The translations under genes were made by a program, and so were the position numbers. A stretch of DNA of 64,000 bases from Elgaria multicarinata webbii (lineage: Eukaryota > Chordata > Lepidosauria > Squamata > Anguidae), in assembly GCF_023053635.1 (NCBI RefSeq), contig NC_086178.1, forward strand, positions 47,886,726 to 47,950,725, written 5' to 3'. Below are positions 41,642-55,049 of this stretch, in pieces (positions within the stretch are counted from its first letter, which is position 1; every line of letters starts with the position of its first letter). Under the pieces are notes generated by a model. It had not been told where the DNA came from and searched no databases. It was given only the letters and a program-made list of their open reading frames with translations.

Positions 41642-41700
41642 TATTTATATAGCACCATCAATGTACTTGGTGCTGTACAGATATGCCAGCCACCTCATAA
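41598..41700 (-). repeat. (ATT)n tail and LINE/SINE 3' fragment
   Basis: Fourteen or so ATT units followed by tatagcaccatcaatgtact, the same tail motif as at 2232. Confidence 0.65.
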
Positions 41701-43116
41701 GCGACATGACTGAGCGTATATTTAATTTACTTCTATTAATTGCTTCTTACATATTGCTGCATAGGTTACTCCATTCTGCATTTGAGTTTTATGTAAAAGT
41801 GGAGATAACAGCATAGGCTGTGTGTTGCACAAAACTCCTTTTTATGGGGGCAGGAATTATAGCAGAGAGATGTGACCCTCTGCTATGCTGTGACCCCACG
41901 CTGACACCAACCCTTGATGGTGCCCATTGAACTCAACACCTTTTCTGATCCCTTCCTTCCTTCCTTTCTGACAGTCCAGATGATACCAGAAATATGCAAG
42001 GTATGTATGGGTTACTATGCAAATAGAGTTGATTACACATAGATCTGGAAGTGACCGGATGAAAAAGAGTTAGTGCAAATGTCGCTTTAGTAGTAGATAG
42101 TTGCATACACTGAGTTAAATGAGATGATCTGGCGGTCCCTTTACAGGACCTTAAATCTAATTTCTTCTAATACTCCTTCTAAAATGTACTGAACAGTTTA
42201 TGAGCATTGTCCAAAATCTTAAGAAATCCTTATATTGCCATTTCCCCCTACCAATCCTGTATCAGTTGTATTATAGTTTTCATACAAAATAATGGATGGT
42301 GTCCTATGTTTTCATGTCAGGATGCCATTCTTTATAGTTGCCATGAGAGGGCACACCAATGGCGCACACAATGTCTAACTCAGTGACTGCTGGACCTTAA
42401 AAACATTTACTCAAAAATGTCCCATCGAGTTCAACGGGGTTTAAGCTTCAATGGGGTTGGTATATGTGGTGATTAATTGATGGGTTAAAAGCTACTTGGT
42501 CACAGTTTAACCTCAAGTGCGTGGCAAAAGCAGAACTACCACTGCAGAAACATATGGTAAAGATTAAAAAGTGGATCCTCAAATGCATGTTTGAGCAAAA
42601 ACAGGGGCCCAGTTTTGAAGAGGAAAAAAAATGGATTCAGTGGAGGTTGGTGACTCTGATGTCAGTAGGGCGGTGACTCTGCTCTGGGTTACAGTCAGAA
42701 CTAAAAGAGCTATCCAAAGTGCAGAAGCAGATATGTTTGACATATGTTTTAAAGTTCCCTATATTTATAATAGGTAAAGAAACAAGGTTCTTAGCTTTTG
42801 TAATGGATGCAGATAAATGCTGCCTTTACATGTATTTAGTGACTACACAGCACAGGACTGAATGTAACTGATCAAAAATAAATGGATGAATAAATGAATT
42901 AAATTCTGTACCATGGTCTGACCACAACTCAAATTCTATTCCATTAAAGCTGCAAATTATTATCTCTGTAATTTATGAAAAGTAATCAAATTTGCATATA
43001 TTTGTAATAGTTTGCATCACATATCTTCTCCCCGCCCCTAGATGTCTGTTCACTGACCTATGGAAGTCCTGCTCAATTGGCACCAGATATTGCCCATATA
43101 TTTTCAAGCCTTCCTT

Positions 43117-43258
43117 CAAGGCCATAAGGTGGGCAACTTGGGGCTCTCTGGATATTTTGGCCTAAAACTGCCATCATCCCTCAACACTGGCTATGCTGAT
43201 GAGGCTCATGGGAGCTGTAGGCCAAAACATCTGAAGGACCACAAATTGCCCTCACCCA
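43117..43258. repeat. Foldback MITE-like repeat
   Basis: Diverged copy of the 29991 family: gggctctctggatattttgg in one arm, ccaaaacatctgaaggacc in the other. Confidence 0.5.
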
Positions 43259-43429
43259 ACACCATAAGTGCTAAAAATATATTTTTCAAATGAAAATTTA
43301 AATTGCTTGGATACTGAATTCAGCATCCCATACTAAATTCCATGCTCAGATGGCTGCTCATAGAATACACTTTACATTGTGCTCGAAATTGCACAGGACA
43401 GTGACATGACATAGTCCTTTCATATCAGC

Positions 43430-43905
43430 AAATCACTTCCAGGAGTTTTCTTCTCCGTCAGGAGCAGGTCTTTTGCAAAGGGAATGATGTCTTCATTGCC
43501 CAGGGGTGATGAAAACACTCGGTTGGACCTAAGAATCTGTTGAAAAAAGTGGTCTTCTCTCTACAGTTGCTCTGGAGATATTGGAGGACGGAGATATTGG
43601 AGGACTGATCTGCTGCTGCTGCTGTTCCCTGGCTTATTATTCTTGATCTTGGGTTGGATATACAACTCCTACCGGTTTGCTGATGGCTCTTCCCATCAGC
43701 TCAATTGCTGGACCTGCTAAATGGTATAGTGGTAAATTTTGAAATGCAGGGGCTCATCATGACAGTCCCCATAGCCACGCACCCAAGAAGAGTCCGAACA
43801 TTCAGGCAGCTGTCTTGATTAGTATGAACAAATAAGTTCTAGCAGTTTTCCTCTCCACCAGGAGCAAGTCTTTTGCAAAGGGAATGGGTCTTCATTGCCC
43901 ATTCC
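43430..43905. repeat. Direct duplication of an ~80-bp block
   Basis: 43440-43503 and 43832-43900 share gtcttttgcaaagggaatg and tcttcattgccca, about 85% alike, about 390 bases apart. Origin not recognised. Confidence 0.55.
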
Positions 43906-45488
43906 AGACCAAGCCACCCCAGAATGCTTTTCATTAAAACAGGGGAAAATATAATTTCCTCCCAACTACTGCGAGGATTGCAGCTAAGCTCAGAGAGAAC
44001 AGGAAAGTCAGATGATGTAATTACCCCTGCTAATAAAAAAGTGCCGGAGCTGCCTGCCTGTGAGTATTGCCTCCACTACACGACCTACTTCTTCCCAAAC
44101 TTTCTGTGGGGTCAACTTTGCCGGGGAGCACCATAACTACAAATAAAATAACACACTTCTTTGTGATAAGCGTATAAATCCAGGAGGCAAATTAAACAAT
44201 TGCTTTTTCATCTTTCTGTCTCTAGTTAAGAAGCCCGACATCATAATTCCTAGTGAGGCTAAAAAATTTTTTACTGGTTGTTATGGCAACACATTCACTT
44301 CCCACTCTCAGTACAACCATTTTTACCCTTTGGTTGTACAGAGACTCAATTCTTACTGAGCTTAAAACAGAATTTCCCTAAATTACCAAGTTTAAAACAG
44401 AATGTGGTGTGTTTTATAACAGTGGTAGGCAATTGCTATTCTATATATGCTGCCTTGCTGAGAATCGAAATAGATAGCATTTGGCACTGGGTCTTTAGTG
44501 TCAGATATACTAATAGTAATCTCAGTTGTCAAAGGGGCAGTCCTTGGGTGCTTCTAGATTAGGTTTTTAGGGCACCATCATCCTGCCTAATTCACAGAAT
44601 GTTATGGTGATTCGAGATACCATCTTCCTAATCTTGTAACCCCGCCATCTTTTCCTGCTGCAGAAAACCTGTTAAGGAAAAAAGACAGAATAGCTGCACA
44701 ATATCTTCCAATTGTTAGTGCTAGGATCCCTCCACCGGTAGTGCCTCAAGTGTAGTTCAAAGAGCACCATCCACATACAAGAGGGAGATGTCAGCAGAAA
44801 TGGGGAACCCCTGAGGTTTGCAGATGTGCAAAATAAATAGGAAAAAGAACTTCTCAGGGGGGTTATCCTACCGTGATATCTATGAGAGATTCAAAGTTTG
44901 GGGAACTGGAGTTTGACCATTTGAGCAGAGTCTGGGTTCTGTGTGTGATGAGGCAAGGGCTTGAATTGCCTGCCGTACTTGCTATGTCAAGACAAATGAG
45001 CCAACATGCTCCTGCCTCTACCCACCATAAAATACCTTTACACAGCTTGCAATGGGGAGTTAAATGTCTCCCTCTGCATTTTGTGAAGAGGCAGGAAGTG
45101 GAGCTTTGATCACACCCCATGTTAAAACCCATGTCGCATCCCAGGGACACTTTGGCCCTTCTTATAATAAATGTTGATATTGCCACAACCGTTTTGGCAC
45201 CATTTTGACAAAGACTTCAAAGCAGCCAAAAGCCAGCAGGGCTTCATAGGAGGATGACAACCTGAGAGTGCTATTTCAACAACTCCATTGTGAATTACAA
45301 GAGGACTGGTCAAAAACACTGCAACTACTTGATTGACCACATTCTTTGCAAAATATGGAACATGAGGATGTGGAAAATGGCAACTGATGGCAGAATATTC
45401 ATATCTGTGGTTTGATGGAAGGTGAGAAGGGGAATATAACGAAGCTTTTGGTGGCCAGGTTTGGAGAACTATGCCCTAACATGCTAAT

Positions 45489-46280
45489 CTTAGACAATCA
45501 GACATCCTAAAAAGACAACTAGGAGAGCACTTGAGCAACATACAAAACAACAGACCAGATGCTCCATTAGTAAATCATTTTGTAGAACAATAGCATTCCT
45601 ACGCAGATTTAAAATGTTGGGCATTGAATAGACTTAATACACAGGATGACAAACAAGTACTAAGAAGGAAAATAGAGTGGATTCTGAAATTAAAAACTCT
45701 GAATCTGAGTGGCCTGAATGAAGATCTGAAATGTTTACCACTTCTGTGACTTAGGAACTATTTGCAGACACTCCTCTGCAATAGCAGCAATGTCTCACTA
45801 TGGGACCTTGGATTTATCACAATTACATAGAAACACCTAGCAGAGACCCAAAAAACCCAAACTAAGAATATAAAGATGGATTTGAAGATCACTCTTTTCA
45901 GTCGCCATAGATATCACAGGAGACAATTACTTTGCTAGAGGAAATGTGCAAGCACTATCTTTTAACAAGTAAGAATTTGTACATTATACTTTTGTTAGAA
46001 ACCAGTTTTATATGATTTTATTAATACTATATATGCATAGACCCTAGTGGCACCTTGTTATGTTAAAAAGATTTAAAAACTTACATCTGGGCATAGGTCC
46101 TTGTGGCAATGTGCCTAATTAACCTAATAACAAAAACATATTTTATTATTATCTGTTATCATAATGTATTTATTGTATTATTAATGTTACAGCCCTTGAG
46201 GAAGGCCTTTGAATAAAAGACAGGCTGAAACACATCGCGCTTTGTGAAAATAAATTATTTTCATCCTGAGAACCCATTTC
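45489..46280 (+). mobile_element. Penelope-like element 3' fragment
   Basis: One frame reads LKRQLGEHLSNIQNNRPDAP then LRRKIEWILKLKTLNLSGLN to LPLL and stop (45489-45749, with one internal TAG). This resembles the GIY-YIG endonuclease end of Penelope-like retroelements (RRE..WI.KL.TL..GLN). The A/T-rich 3' part ends near gaaggcctttgaataaaaga and gctgaaacacatcgcgc. 5'-truncated. Confidence 0.6.
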
Positions 46281-46360
46281 TCCTTTTCCTGACCCAGTCT
46301 TAGATGTGGACATTAGATGTGGACATCATGTCCTTAGTAGGAAGCCCCAAACCAGCCCAT

Positions 46361-46494
46361 AGGGTAGTATCCAATGTTTGTCCTACGTAGAGTAGGCCCA
46401 TTGAAATGAATGAGACTTAAATTAGTCATGACTAACTTAAGTCCCATCCATTTCAATGGTCCTACTCCAGATAGGACTAACATTGGGTACTACT
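46361..46494. repeat. Foldback repeat, second copy of the 22281 family
   Basis: Arms gtagtatccaatgtttgtcc and ggactaacattgggtactac, with cccattgaaatgaatgag and its inverse inside. Confidence 0.6.
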
Positions 46495-47706
46495 CATAGC
46501 CATTCTCTGGAATATTTCAGGGGGTGGGTGGGTGGAGATGGGTTTTGGTTTATGGCCAAATTTATAAATAAGCATGCTGCTTTGAAATGTAATGTTTGAG
46601 GTAGCAAAATGAAACTTGGAATGTAACCCCTCCACTGTCGAACAGATGAATAACGTTCATTGCAGATAACCATTTTTTTAATCGTTGCGTTCCTGCTAGG
46701 GTTAGAATACCCGCTTTCACCTGTTTTGCTTTTTTCTATCCTCCAGGTGGCAGTGGTCTCTCATCAGCATTATCCCAATTCTTTGACGTTTGCCATTCCC
46801 TTGGTGCCTGTCTCTCTGTGCCCTTCATCGTTGAGGCTGCAACTGCCACCCATCCACAAATCAAAGAGTTCTGAACAATATCATTGTTATTTTCTGCTTC
46901 TCTAGAGAGCTCAAATTCCTACAGTTAGGTGCAGCAGGATTTCCCATAGCGAAAACTGTTTGAAACTGAGAATCAGTTGGGGATAGTGGATGAGAAATGA
47001 ACTCAGTGGGACATGTAACCCACTGGGAACCTCTTCCATGTAAGACTCAACCAGTGGAAATGGTTCAAAAGGTTTGTGATATGAGGAGGATGCGGAGGAA
47101 CGTACTGAGTAGGCTTTCTTTTTCGGCTCTCAACTCTGTTCAATATATGTTGGAGCATTGTGGCTCTACTTTACTGGGGCAATGTGATCACAGTGAATGC
47201 TAGAACACAATTTAATCTCATACCCTACTTCTTCCTAGGTAGTTTATTTTTCTTTTCAGTGCTGCCTCTAATTAGATTGTTTGTGCAATAAGGCATCACC
47301 ATCTAACAGCACAGTTGTCTGCTTGTCTCACTGAAAGCAAGGATGCACACCTGTGCAGTGACCTTTTGGAAATGCCCCCTAGGCACTTGCTAAAGAATCT
47401 GCCCACGTAGAAAAAATTAATACTGTAATTACCTGACTTCAGATTGCCAAGAAGCCCAGTACATCCCATCAAGAAAAGCTGCTGCGGCCGCCACACCTCT
47501 CCCTGAGGCTGCTGCCCATGCAAACAAGGGAGAGGTGAGTCTGGAGCTGGTTCCTCATTCTCAGCCTCCCAGAGGGGTTTCGCACACTCAGAACTCCACT
47601 TATTTCTCTCTGGGGCAAAACAGTGCATCGGTGGAGGGTTGTTTTCCCCCAATACAATTGCTCCAGATGCTACACCAATAAAACACACACACAATCACAC
47701 TGATAC

Positions 47707-47707
<1 letters not shown>

Positions 47708-47775
<68 letters not shown>

Positions 47776-47778
47776 AGT
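47708..47778. repeat. (TA)n(TG)n compound microsatellite
   Basis: About 20 TA units run directly into about 13 TG units. Confidence 0.95.
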
Positions 47779-48880
47779 ATAATTAAATTAATCTATTTAC
47801 AATGTTCTATCTTTTAACTTGTAAAACAGATTGTTAGGGGAGCTTACTTAAAATAAAATTAACGATGGCAGAATAAAACCAATATCAAAACAGTTAAAAA
47901 CAACAACCAAGCATCAAAATACGTTAATCCACAGCAGCTATAACCCAGCAAATCATTTTGTCAAAGAAAACCCAAAAGGTCTTAACTGGTTTCTGGAAAA
48001 TCACAAGCAAAGTCAACCTGCTTAGGCAGTGTTCAATTTGACACCCTCAAAGTGTGAAAACATCTTCAATATTCAGGGGTGGGGGGGAGATAAATTCCTA
48101 TTATTTTCAGAAACAAGACATATTGGCCAGTGTGATTATTTTGCTACAATCCTCAGCCCAGTAGGACTTGTCAGATAAGCAAACTGCTCTAAATAACCTA
48201 ACAGGATTAACAGGGGATCTAAGGCTAGACTCAAATGTACCATCATTGAAATCACTCCAAATATTTAATTGACTCCAAAACGTTGCAGTCTTTTGGCAAG
48301 TCCACCAAATATGCTCAAAATCAGCTCAAAAATCCACACTTTTAGCATACATTGTTGACATTAATATAATTTTTACTCAAAAATTATAGGGAATCAAGTA
48401 CCATTCGTACATGATTTCATAAAAATTCTCTCTTATGTTTGGTGCAAGGTGACAAAGCCAGACCTGGAGAGCATTTTATGTCCTAACAATTTTTCCTGCT
48501 TAGATTTGAAACAATTTCCTTTCTTTTTATCTAAAGAACTTCCCGTTACTAATAACAAAAACCTCACCAGGTATTCTTTTTCTGCATTACTGTTCTCCCC
48601 CAAACTTAAAGTGTCCATTAAAAAATAAAAGATGACGTAAGAGATGTGTTGGTGGCAAAATATTTTTAAGATTATTTGAAGTTGCCATTATGATCTCAAT
48701 AAAGCAGTTTGGATGAACTAAAACACCTATACTATTGAATTTTCTCAGGAGTATTGGTAATAGAATTTTACTGCAATGTAGTACTATAATAAAACAAGGC
48801 ATATCCCGTTGGGCAATCGTTTTTAATTGAATATATTATAGTACTTTATTAAATTTGGAATCTGTAGATCTCCTTCTTTA

Positions 48881-48998
48881 GGATGCAATTTTATGCATGT
48901 TTAGACAGAAAAAAGTCCTACAACTCCCAGCATGCCCCAGCCAGCCATGCTGGGAGTTATATGACTTTTTTCTGTGTAAACATGCATAGGATTGCATC
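48881..48998. repeat. Foldback MITE-like repeat, second family, copy 2
   Basis: Hairpin from ggatgcaattttatgcatgt to catgcataggattgcatc. Both arms hold the inverted pair caactcccagcatgcc / ccatgctgggagttat. ZNF143-type motif at 48917-48935. Confidence 0.75.
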
Positions 48999-49374
48999 AT
49001 AGAATTTTTCCAATGTTACTACAGGTATTCTTGATTCTCCCACCCGCCCCCGTTCCCAGATATAATCTATTAGCGTATTTTGTAAGTTTTATAGATCTGA
49101 CCTAGGAATATTAATTGACATTCTCAAATAGAAACAAAATTCTGGGAATAATATTCATTTTTACTGTGGCTATATGCCCTTGCCAAGAAATACATAACTT
49201 AGAACTTTTAAAAGGATCTATATTAATAGATTTTATCACTGTCACATAGCTGAGACCAAAGATTTGAGACATTTGCAGACAACCAAAATCCTAAATATCT
49301 TGCTGGTTTATCATCCATGTAAGCCCACACTCTAAACTCAAGGAATATTTAACTTTTGGAGTGACATTTTATGA

Positions 49375-49417
<43 letters not shown>

Positions 49418-49800
49418 TCTATACCACCCCATAGCCGAAGCTCTCTGGGTGTTTTACATAAGAGTAAAACAATTAAAAACATCATACAAAATTTTAAAAC
49501 GCAAAAAAATGCAACATACACAGAAACATATGTCTAATAACAGCAACTATAAACAACTTTATTAACAACTATAAAAACAGATCCGGAATCAATGAAGCTC
49601 ATTACATACTGCTAAATGCTTGTGAAAAGAGAAAAGTTTTAACCTGGTGCAGAAAAGATAGCAATGTTGGTGCCAGGTGGGCCTTATTGGGGAGATCATT
49701 CCATAATTGGGGGAGCCACCACAGAAAAGGCCCTCTCCCTTGTGGTCCTGAGCTGTGTAAGGCATGGAATTGGGCTTGGAAACATACAAGCAGCTAATGC
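49375..49800 (-). repeat. L2-like LINE 3' end with (ATT)n tail
   Basis: About 14 TTA units, then ataccaccccatagccgaag and a worn ORF2 end (cattccataattgggggagc corresponds to the usual LWN.LP segment). Confidence 0.65.
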
Positions 49801-51638
49801 AAGCGAGCCAGTATGGGTCTTATGTGTTCTGATATCAGTGGGACGGGAAATCCACTCTGGATTTCAGTCAGAACTCTAAAGAGGACCTTGGAGAATTCCT
49901 TTAGAGTTTTGACTGCTTTGGACTGAACAACGGAGTGGATTCAGCACCCCAATGACATCGGAGCCACCAGCCTCCACTGCACTTCGGTCTTGCCCATCCA
50001 TAAAGTAAAATTCAAGAGCTGAATTCAACAGCAACATGAGAAGCTGCCATATACAAAGTCAGGCCTCTGGTCTATTTAACTGAGCCTTGTCTTCCTAGGA
50101 TGACCCTACAGAAAGGAGGACCAGGCTCCTGCATCTTCAACAGCTGTATAGAAAAGGGAATTTCAGCAGGTGTCACTTGTACATCTAAACTAATAATCTC
50201 TGTTTTGAATGCATTTATTTTACATCGCAAGATCTTTAAAAAATCACTCGCAGATTTTAAAGCTTCTTGTGAAGGTAGAATAAAATATCGTCAGCATAAA
50301 GATCCACTTAAAATTGTGATGTGATCATATATTAATTCCTGTAATAGCCTTTGAAGCTTGTATTGTTAAAGCAATGCATTATTACAAACAGTAAGGCAGA
50401 CAGTGGTCAGCTGTGACTTGTACCCTTGTCAATTTGAATATACTTGGATTTTTTACTATTGATAGAACAACATGATGATAGGTGTGATGGAGCTCTAAGG
50501 GTGGAGAAATATGTCTGACCTCAGAGAAAGAGAGAGAGAGATTTGACCTTGCAAATCCCCTCTCAGTCACTGCAGAATGTTCCATGGCTCTTGCCTCTCT
50601 GATGTCTGGGGAAAGCTTGGATCTATAGCCTTCTTTACATTCCCAAGACATGCCTCCAGAATTTGGAAAATTGGACCCAGCCCTGGAGCTGGCATAATCA
50701 TTTTCCTTGTTGTTGCAATTTCCTTCTTATTGCAACCAATAGGAGAGAAATGGCAAAAGAAAAAATCCGTAAAGCGGAGGGAGCAGTGGAGAGAAATGCC
50801 ACTTCTCCATCCCTTTTGCCCAGCCAGCTCAAGCCCAGCAGTGATTTAGATAAGGTGGTTCCTCCACCTTTGGATCGCCCAGCCACCAACAGAATTGCTC
50901 TGCCCATTTCACAACAGATCTGGCTGGCTGATTGTAGTAAAATAGCTGCAACTCAAACACGTCTGTAAATAGTTACTGGCTGTGTTTGGACATCACTTTA
51001 AGCCATGATGGGTTAATAAGATACTCACAGTAGTTCATTTTGAAAATAAGCTACTGATATCCCCCACATGATCAGACAAATAAGCTACTCTATGTAATTT
51101 GACTCACCCCTCCCTCCCCTGTCCTGCTACAGTCTGAAGTGCTGGAGGTTTGCAGGATTGGGTCAAAACTTCATACACAGCCTCCTCCAGTCAGAAAACA
51201 CCTAAATCCATCAACCTCTGTGATCACTCACTAAGAAGGGAAAACCCTGAGTGCACCAAAAAGGGAGAAGTGCTAGCAAACCTTGGGGATTTTCAGGATT
51301 GGGACCAAATCTCATAGCCAGCCTCTTCCACTAAGGAGGCACTAATGCACTATGAAAACTCAGCACCCTAACTCTAAAAGCAGTGAAAATCTCAAATGTG
51401 CTAAAAAGGGAAGATGCCTTTAACACCTTGGGGGTTTGCAATATCGGGACCAAACCTCTTAGCCTGCCTCCTCTACACTGCTGGCTTGGTCCCTTTAACG
51501 TGTTCCTAATCAGTAAGCCAGCAAACAGTAGAGGGGCAGCTGTTTTTTGATTGCTGTTGCCACACAGTCTGTAGCCAGCCAAAATAACCCACTGTGACCA
51601 CCACATGACACAATAACCTAAATAACTCACTCTGCAGA

Positions 51639-52258
51639 CAAGGCTGGTGCTACCATAGAGGCCATTCAGGCGGCCGCCTAGAGCGCCAAGCTAAGAGGGG
51701 CACCGGGCACAGCGCAGCACTCACGCGCATTAGCTGTGAGCCGGCCTGGCCTGAGGATTCAGCTGGGCCTGGGTGGCCGAGATGGCGCCCTGCGCCCGTC
51801 CAGCCGAAGCGAAGCCAGGGACGCTGGGGTGGGGGTGGGGGTGGGGGTGGGGGTGGGGAGGCTCCACGTTCAGACTTCCAGAACGTGCCCAGAAGAGAGA
51901 GAAAGAGAGAATGTATGGGTGAATGGGGTCTTTGAGTGAATGCATGTGTTCGTGAGTGTGTTTGTTTGGAGTGAGTGATGCTGAGTGTGTGTGCGTGCGC
52001 GTGTGTGAGTTGGGGATGATAAAGATATTCCTATTAAATAATGCATTTTAGACCCATAGACGTTCCTTTCCAATTTGTTTGCTATAATTGGCATGATGTA
52101 TTTCTTGCACTTTAAAATAAATTTAGCAGTTTCAAGTTTTGTGCTTCTTATTTTTTCGAGGAAACATATGTTCTTAAAACTCAAAGTTGGCATTTTTTTG
52201 GAGGGGGGTGAAAGTAGCTCACCTTGCCAAGGTGCAAAATAGTCTGGCACCGGCCCTG
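51639..52258. mobile_element. Non-autonomous hAT element with perfect 8-bp duplication
   Basis: 620 bp, ends caaggctggtgc and gcaccggccctg, flanked by tctgcaga at 51631-51638 and 52259-52266. Contains a (GGGGGT)n minisatellite at about 51823-51858. No transposase seen. Inserted in the repeat at 50975-52405. Confidence 0.8.
51823..51858. repeat. (GGGGGT)n minisatellite, G-quadruplex-prone
   Basis: Six runs of four or more G separated by single T on the + strand, inside the hAT element. Confidence 0.9.
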
Positions 52259-54261
52259 TCTGCAGACCATGGGTTATCCGAGTGAGTTATTTTTGTGAAA
52301 TAAGATAACACGGGTTTTAAAAAAACTCCTACTAGGCGATACGATAACCCATGATGGCTTAGTTAACCCATCATGAGTTATTGTGTTGTCCAAATGCAGC
52401 TAAGCAGTTATATTTGGAAGCAATGCACTGACATTTTGTGTCCATGCATATCCATATACACGCATGCATGCTAGAGTCTAGATGCAGCCATCTCATATTC
52501 AGATATTCAGCTTTTAGAAACCCAGGAGATGGGGTTGAAACTTGAAGTAATCCAGTGCCTATGTCTGGCATCCCTGTTCTGTTTTTAGTTTTTGTATTGC
52601 ATGATATTGTAAAGCAAGGGTGGGCAACCTGTGGCCCACGAGAAGTTTTGGGTTACAACTCTCATCATAATAGTTCTCTGTGGGCCTGTTTTCTATACCT
52701 GTGTATTACCCTTTCCTGGGAGGGAATTGACAGTACAACATGGAAAGCATCCATGTATTCTGCTTGGCCTATGTGGTATATTAGAAAGCTAAGAAATAAC
52801 ACCCTATGCAGGACATACAAATAAGAGGTCCTATTTATCTTTTTTATTTTGTGATTTATATCCTGCCCTTCACATTACTTTCCCCAGGCCAGCTTTTGAA
52901 ATGAAAGATAGCAGCTTTCTGAGGGGGGAAATAACCCCCAGAGCCACTTCTGGAGCCCTACCATCTGTTTTCTCTCCACAAAAAATGTATTCATTTGCTT
53001 TGTCTGCTTATCACAATATTCTCCTTTCATGTATTTTCTCACATTCATATTATTCACTCAACAGGGTGCCCCTTTGCCTTTAAAAGGGAGTGGGAGAAAC
53101 TACCCTGAAGAGAAGCTGATTCATCTGATCTATCTAGTCACATTCTTAGGAATCTTGGCGGCTTTATACTTGGTTAGGGTTAGAGCCATGTGGGTGGCCA
53201 ACCTTCCCCCTCAGGACCTGAATTCCAACCAGTCATATGGGGAGTATTTCAACTACATTGCACAACAACATCAGCCACAGTGCTGTGTTCAACCGTCACT
53301 GTGATCCACTCCTCTGTAGGGTCTCATATTAACAAATATGCAGTGTGGGTTCCCTTTATTACACAGTGTAAATGAGAAAGGAGAGATCTGGCATGTTCAG
53401 AGTATTACAGGGAAACATGGGAGTGTTTCCCTGTGTTATAGGCTAGGCAATCAGTGAAAAGAGCATTCCACCATGTTAAGGCCGAAATTGGGGGTGGGTC
53501 ATTCTGACGTTCATAAAATGGAAAATGTTTCACCAATCTTTCTGAAACGGAGACCTGCCAGAAAGAAATGCTGGTCTTACATACCCTGCATGTTTCAAGA
53601 AGATTTGTGAAATATTAAGAGCAGGATGGCAGTTCAAAGTACCAAAATGGGGAAAACCTCTCTGGCTCAAAATGGCTCTTTTCTATTTCTGGGTGGCAAC
53701 GATTTTTTTGCACACTAAAAGCTCCGAATTGGGACCCTTACCCTTTAAACCAGTGGTGGGATCTTGTCCCCCTGTCCTTCTAGTTGGTGGAATGGCTTTT
53801 CTTTTTTCAAAATTCGCTTCCATTGTATTTTAATGAATATTTCTTTTCCACTTTTAAAGTGGCCACAAATCACGTCTAAAAGAATATAGAAGGACAGTAC
53901 AGAAAATGCTGGAATGCAATTATATCTGGATTTTCCATAAAAATGAACAAAGGGTGACTATTCCAGAGAAAAGAGCTATTGGGAAAGCAACGGTTGCCTC
54001 CAAAATCCATTATCAGCACATCAGACTTTTATACAATTCCATTTGGTTCCTTTCTTGGTCATGTCAAAAGCTGTGAAGGCCCAAGAAACGTCAGAAAAAA
54101 ATGGGAAGGGCAGGAGAGAACGTGCGTCCCCAATTTTTCCAAAGCCTGAAATGGAAAAAGTCCAAACTACCTCTTGAGAAATATTTGATCTTTCAGAATT
54201 AAATACTTTGAGTATACTGTATTCAAATAACACTTCAAAATCAAAACTGCTAATTTCTTGT

Positions 54262-54410
54262 ACAGTGCTTTGCATAAGTATTCACCCGCCTTTGACTTGT
54301 CTGCATTTTGTTGTGTTACAACCTAGAATTAAAATTGAGTTAATTGGCATGTTTACCATTTGACTTACACAACATGCTCAACACTTAGACGTTACCTCAC
54401 AGAAACTACT
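54262..54410. repeat. Tc1/mariner-type end fragment
   Basis: cagtgctttgcataagtatt, cacccgcctttgacttg and ttgttgtgttacaacc resemble the inverted end of another vertebrate Tc1-like family. No matching second end or transposase nearby. Confidence 0.5.
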
Positions 54411-55049
54411 CTGTGAGGAAAATTTTGGATCTTGATTCTGTATTCTATGATGTTAGCTAATACTCCCAGCTTAATGTCATTTGCAAATCTGATAAGTATC
54501 CCTTCTACACCTCATCCTAGTCATTTATAAAAATGTTGAACAGCACAGGGTGTTTCTAGGCATGCCTTTATAATCTAAATATTTTCTTCATATATGTATC
54601 AAGCACAACCAAAGAAGGAAGCTCTTTTTCAACTGCATGTTTCTCTTTCTAAAGAGAGGATTTCCTTTCTTTTCATTATTTCTGCCTTCATTGTGTCATT
54701 TTCTTTTCTTCTGTGTAACATGTCACTTTAAATAAGCCAAAAACAAACACTTTTTTTTTTGCTATGTCAATGGAAAAGAGATTGCGTCCATCAAATTCTG
54801 TGTGGCATTTAATGATAAGGAGGTTCTTGTGCCTATCTCATTGTTCCACATGGAGTAGAAGCCAACAATGACAAAATGTCATCTCCACTTGATAGTTCAT
54901 TATTGGCCTTCTTGGAATGTGTACTGCTGTTACTGCTATTGCCATTGTTGTTTATCAGATCACAACCCTATAACGCTGAGAACGGTGGAGGCAGTTTTTG
55001 CTGCTCTATAAAGAGTTCTTCTTTGAAGCGACCACTTTAAAAACAACCA

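Larger units (their letters stand above)
50975..52405. mobile_element. Palindromic hAT-like repeat, outer element
   Basis: End motifs ctgtgtttggacatcac at 50978 and the inverse tgttgtccaaatgcag near 52400, with ccatgatgggttaa / taacccatcatg just inside. Interrupted by the element at 51639-52258. No clear target duplication. Confidence 0.5.

Noticed and set aside
41453-41816. Frames with long Ile or Leu runs
   Set aside because: They result from reading the (ATT)n microsatellite tail of a LINE/SINE fragment.
47296-47694. 132-codon minus-strand frame between STK25 and BOK
   Set aside because: No family resemblance, no splice or promoter support and mixed composition. Taken as chance.
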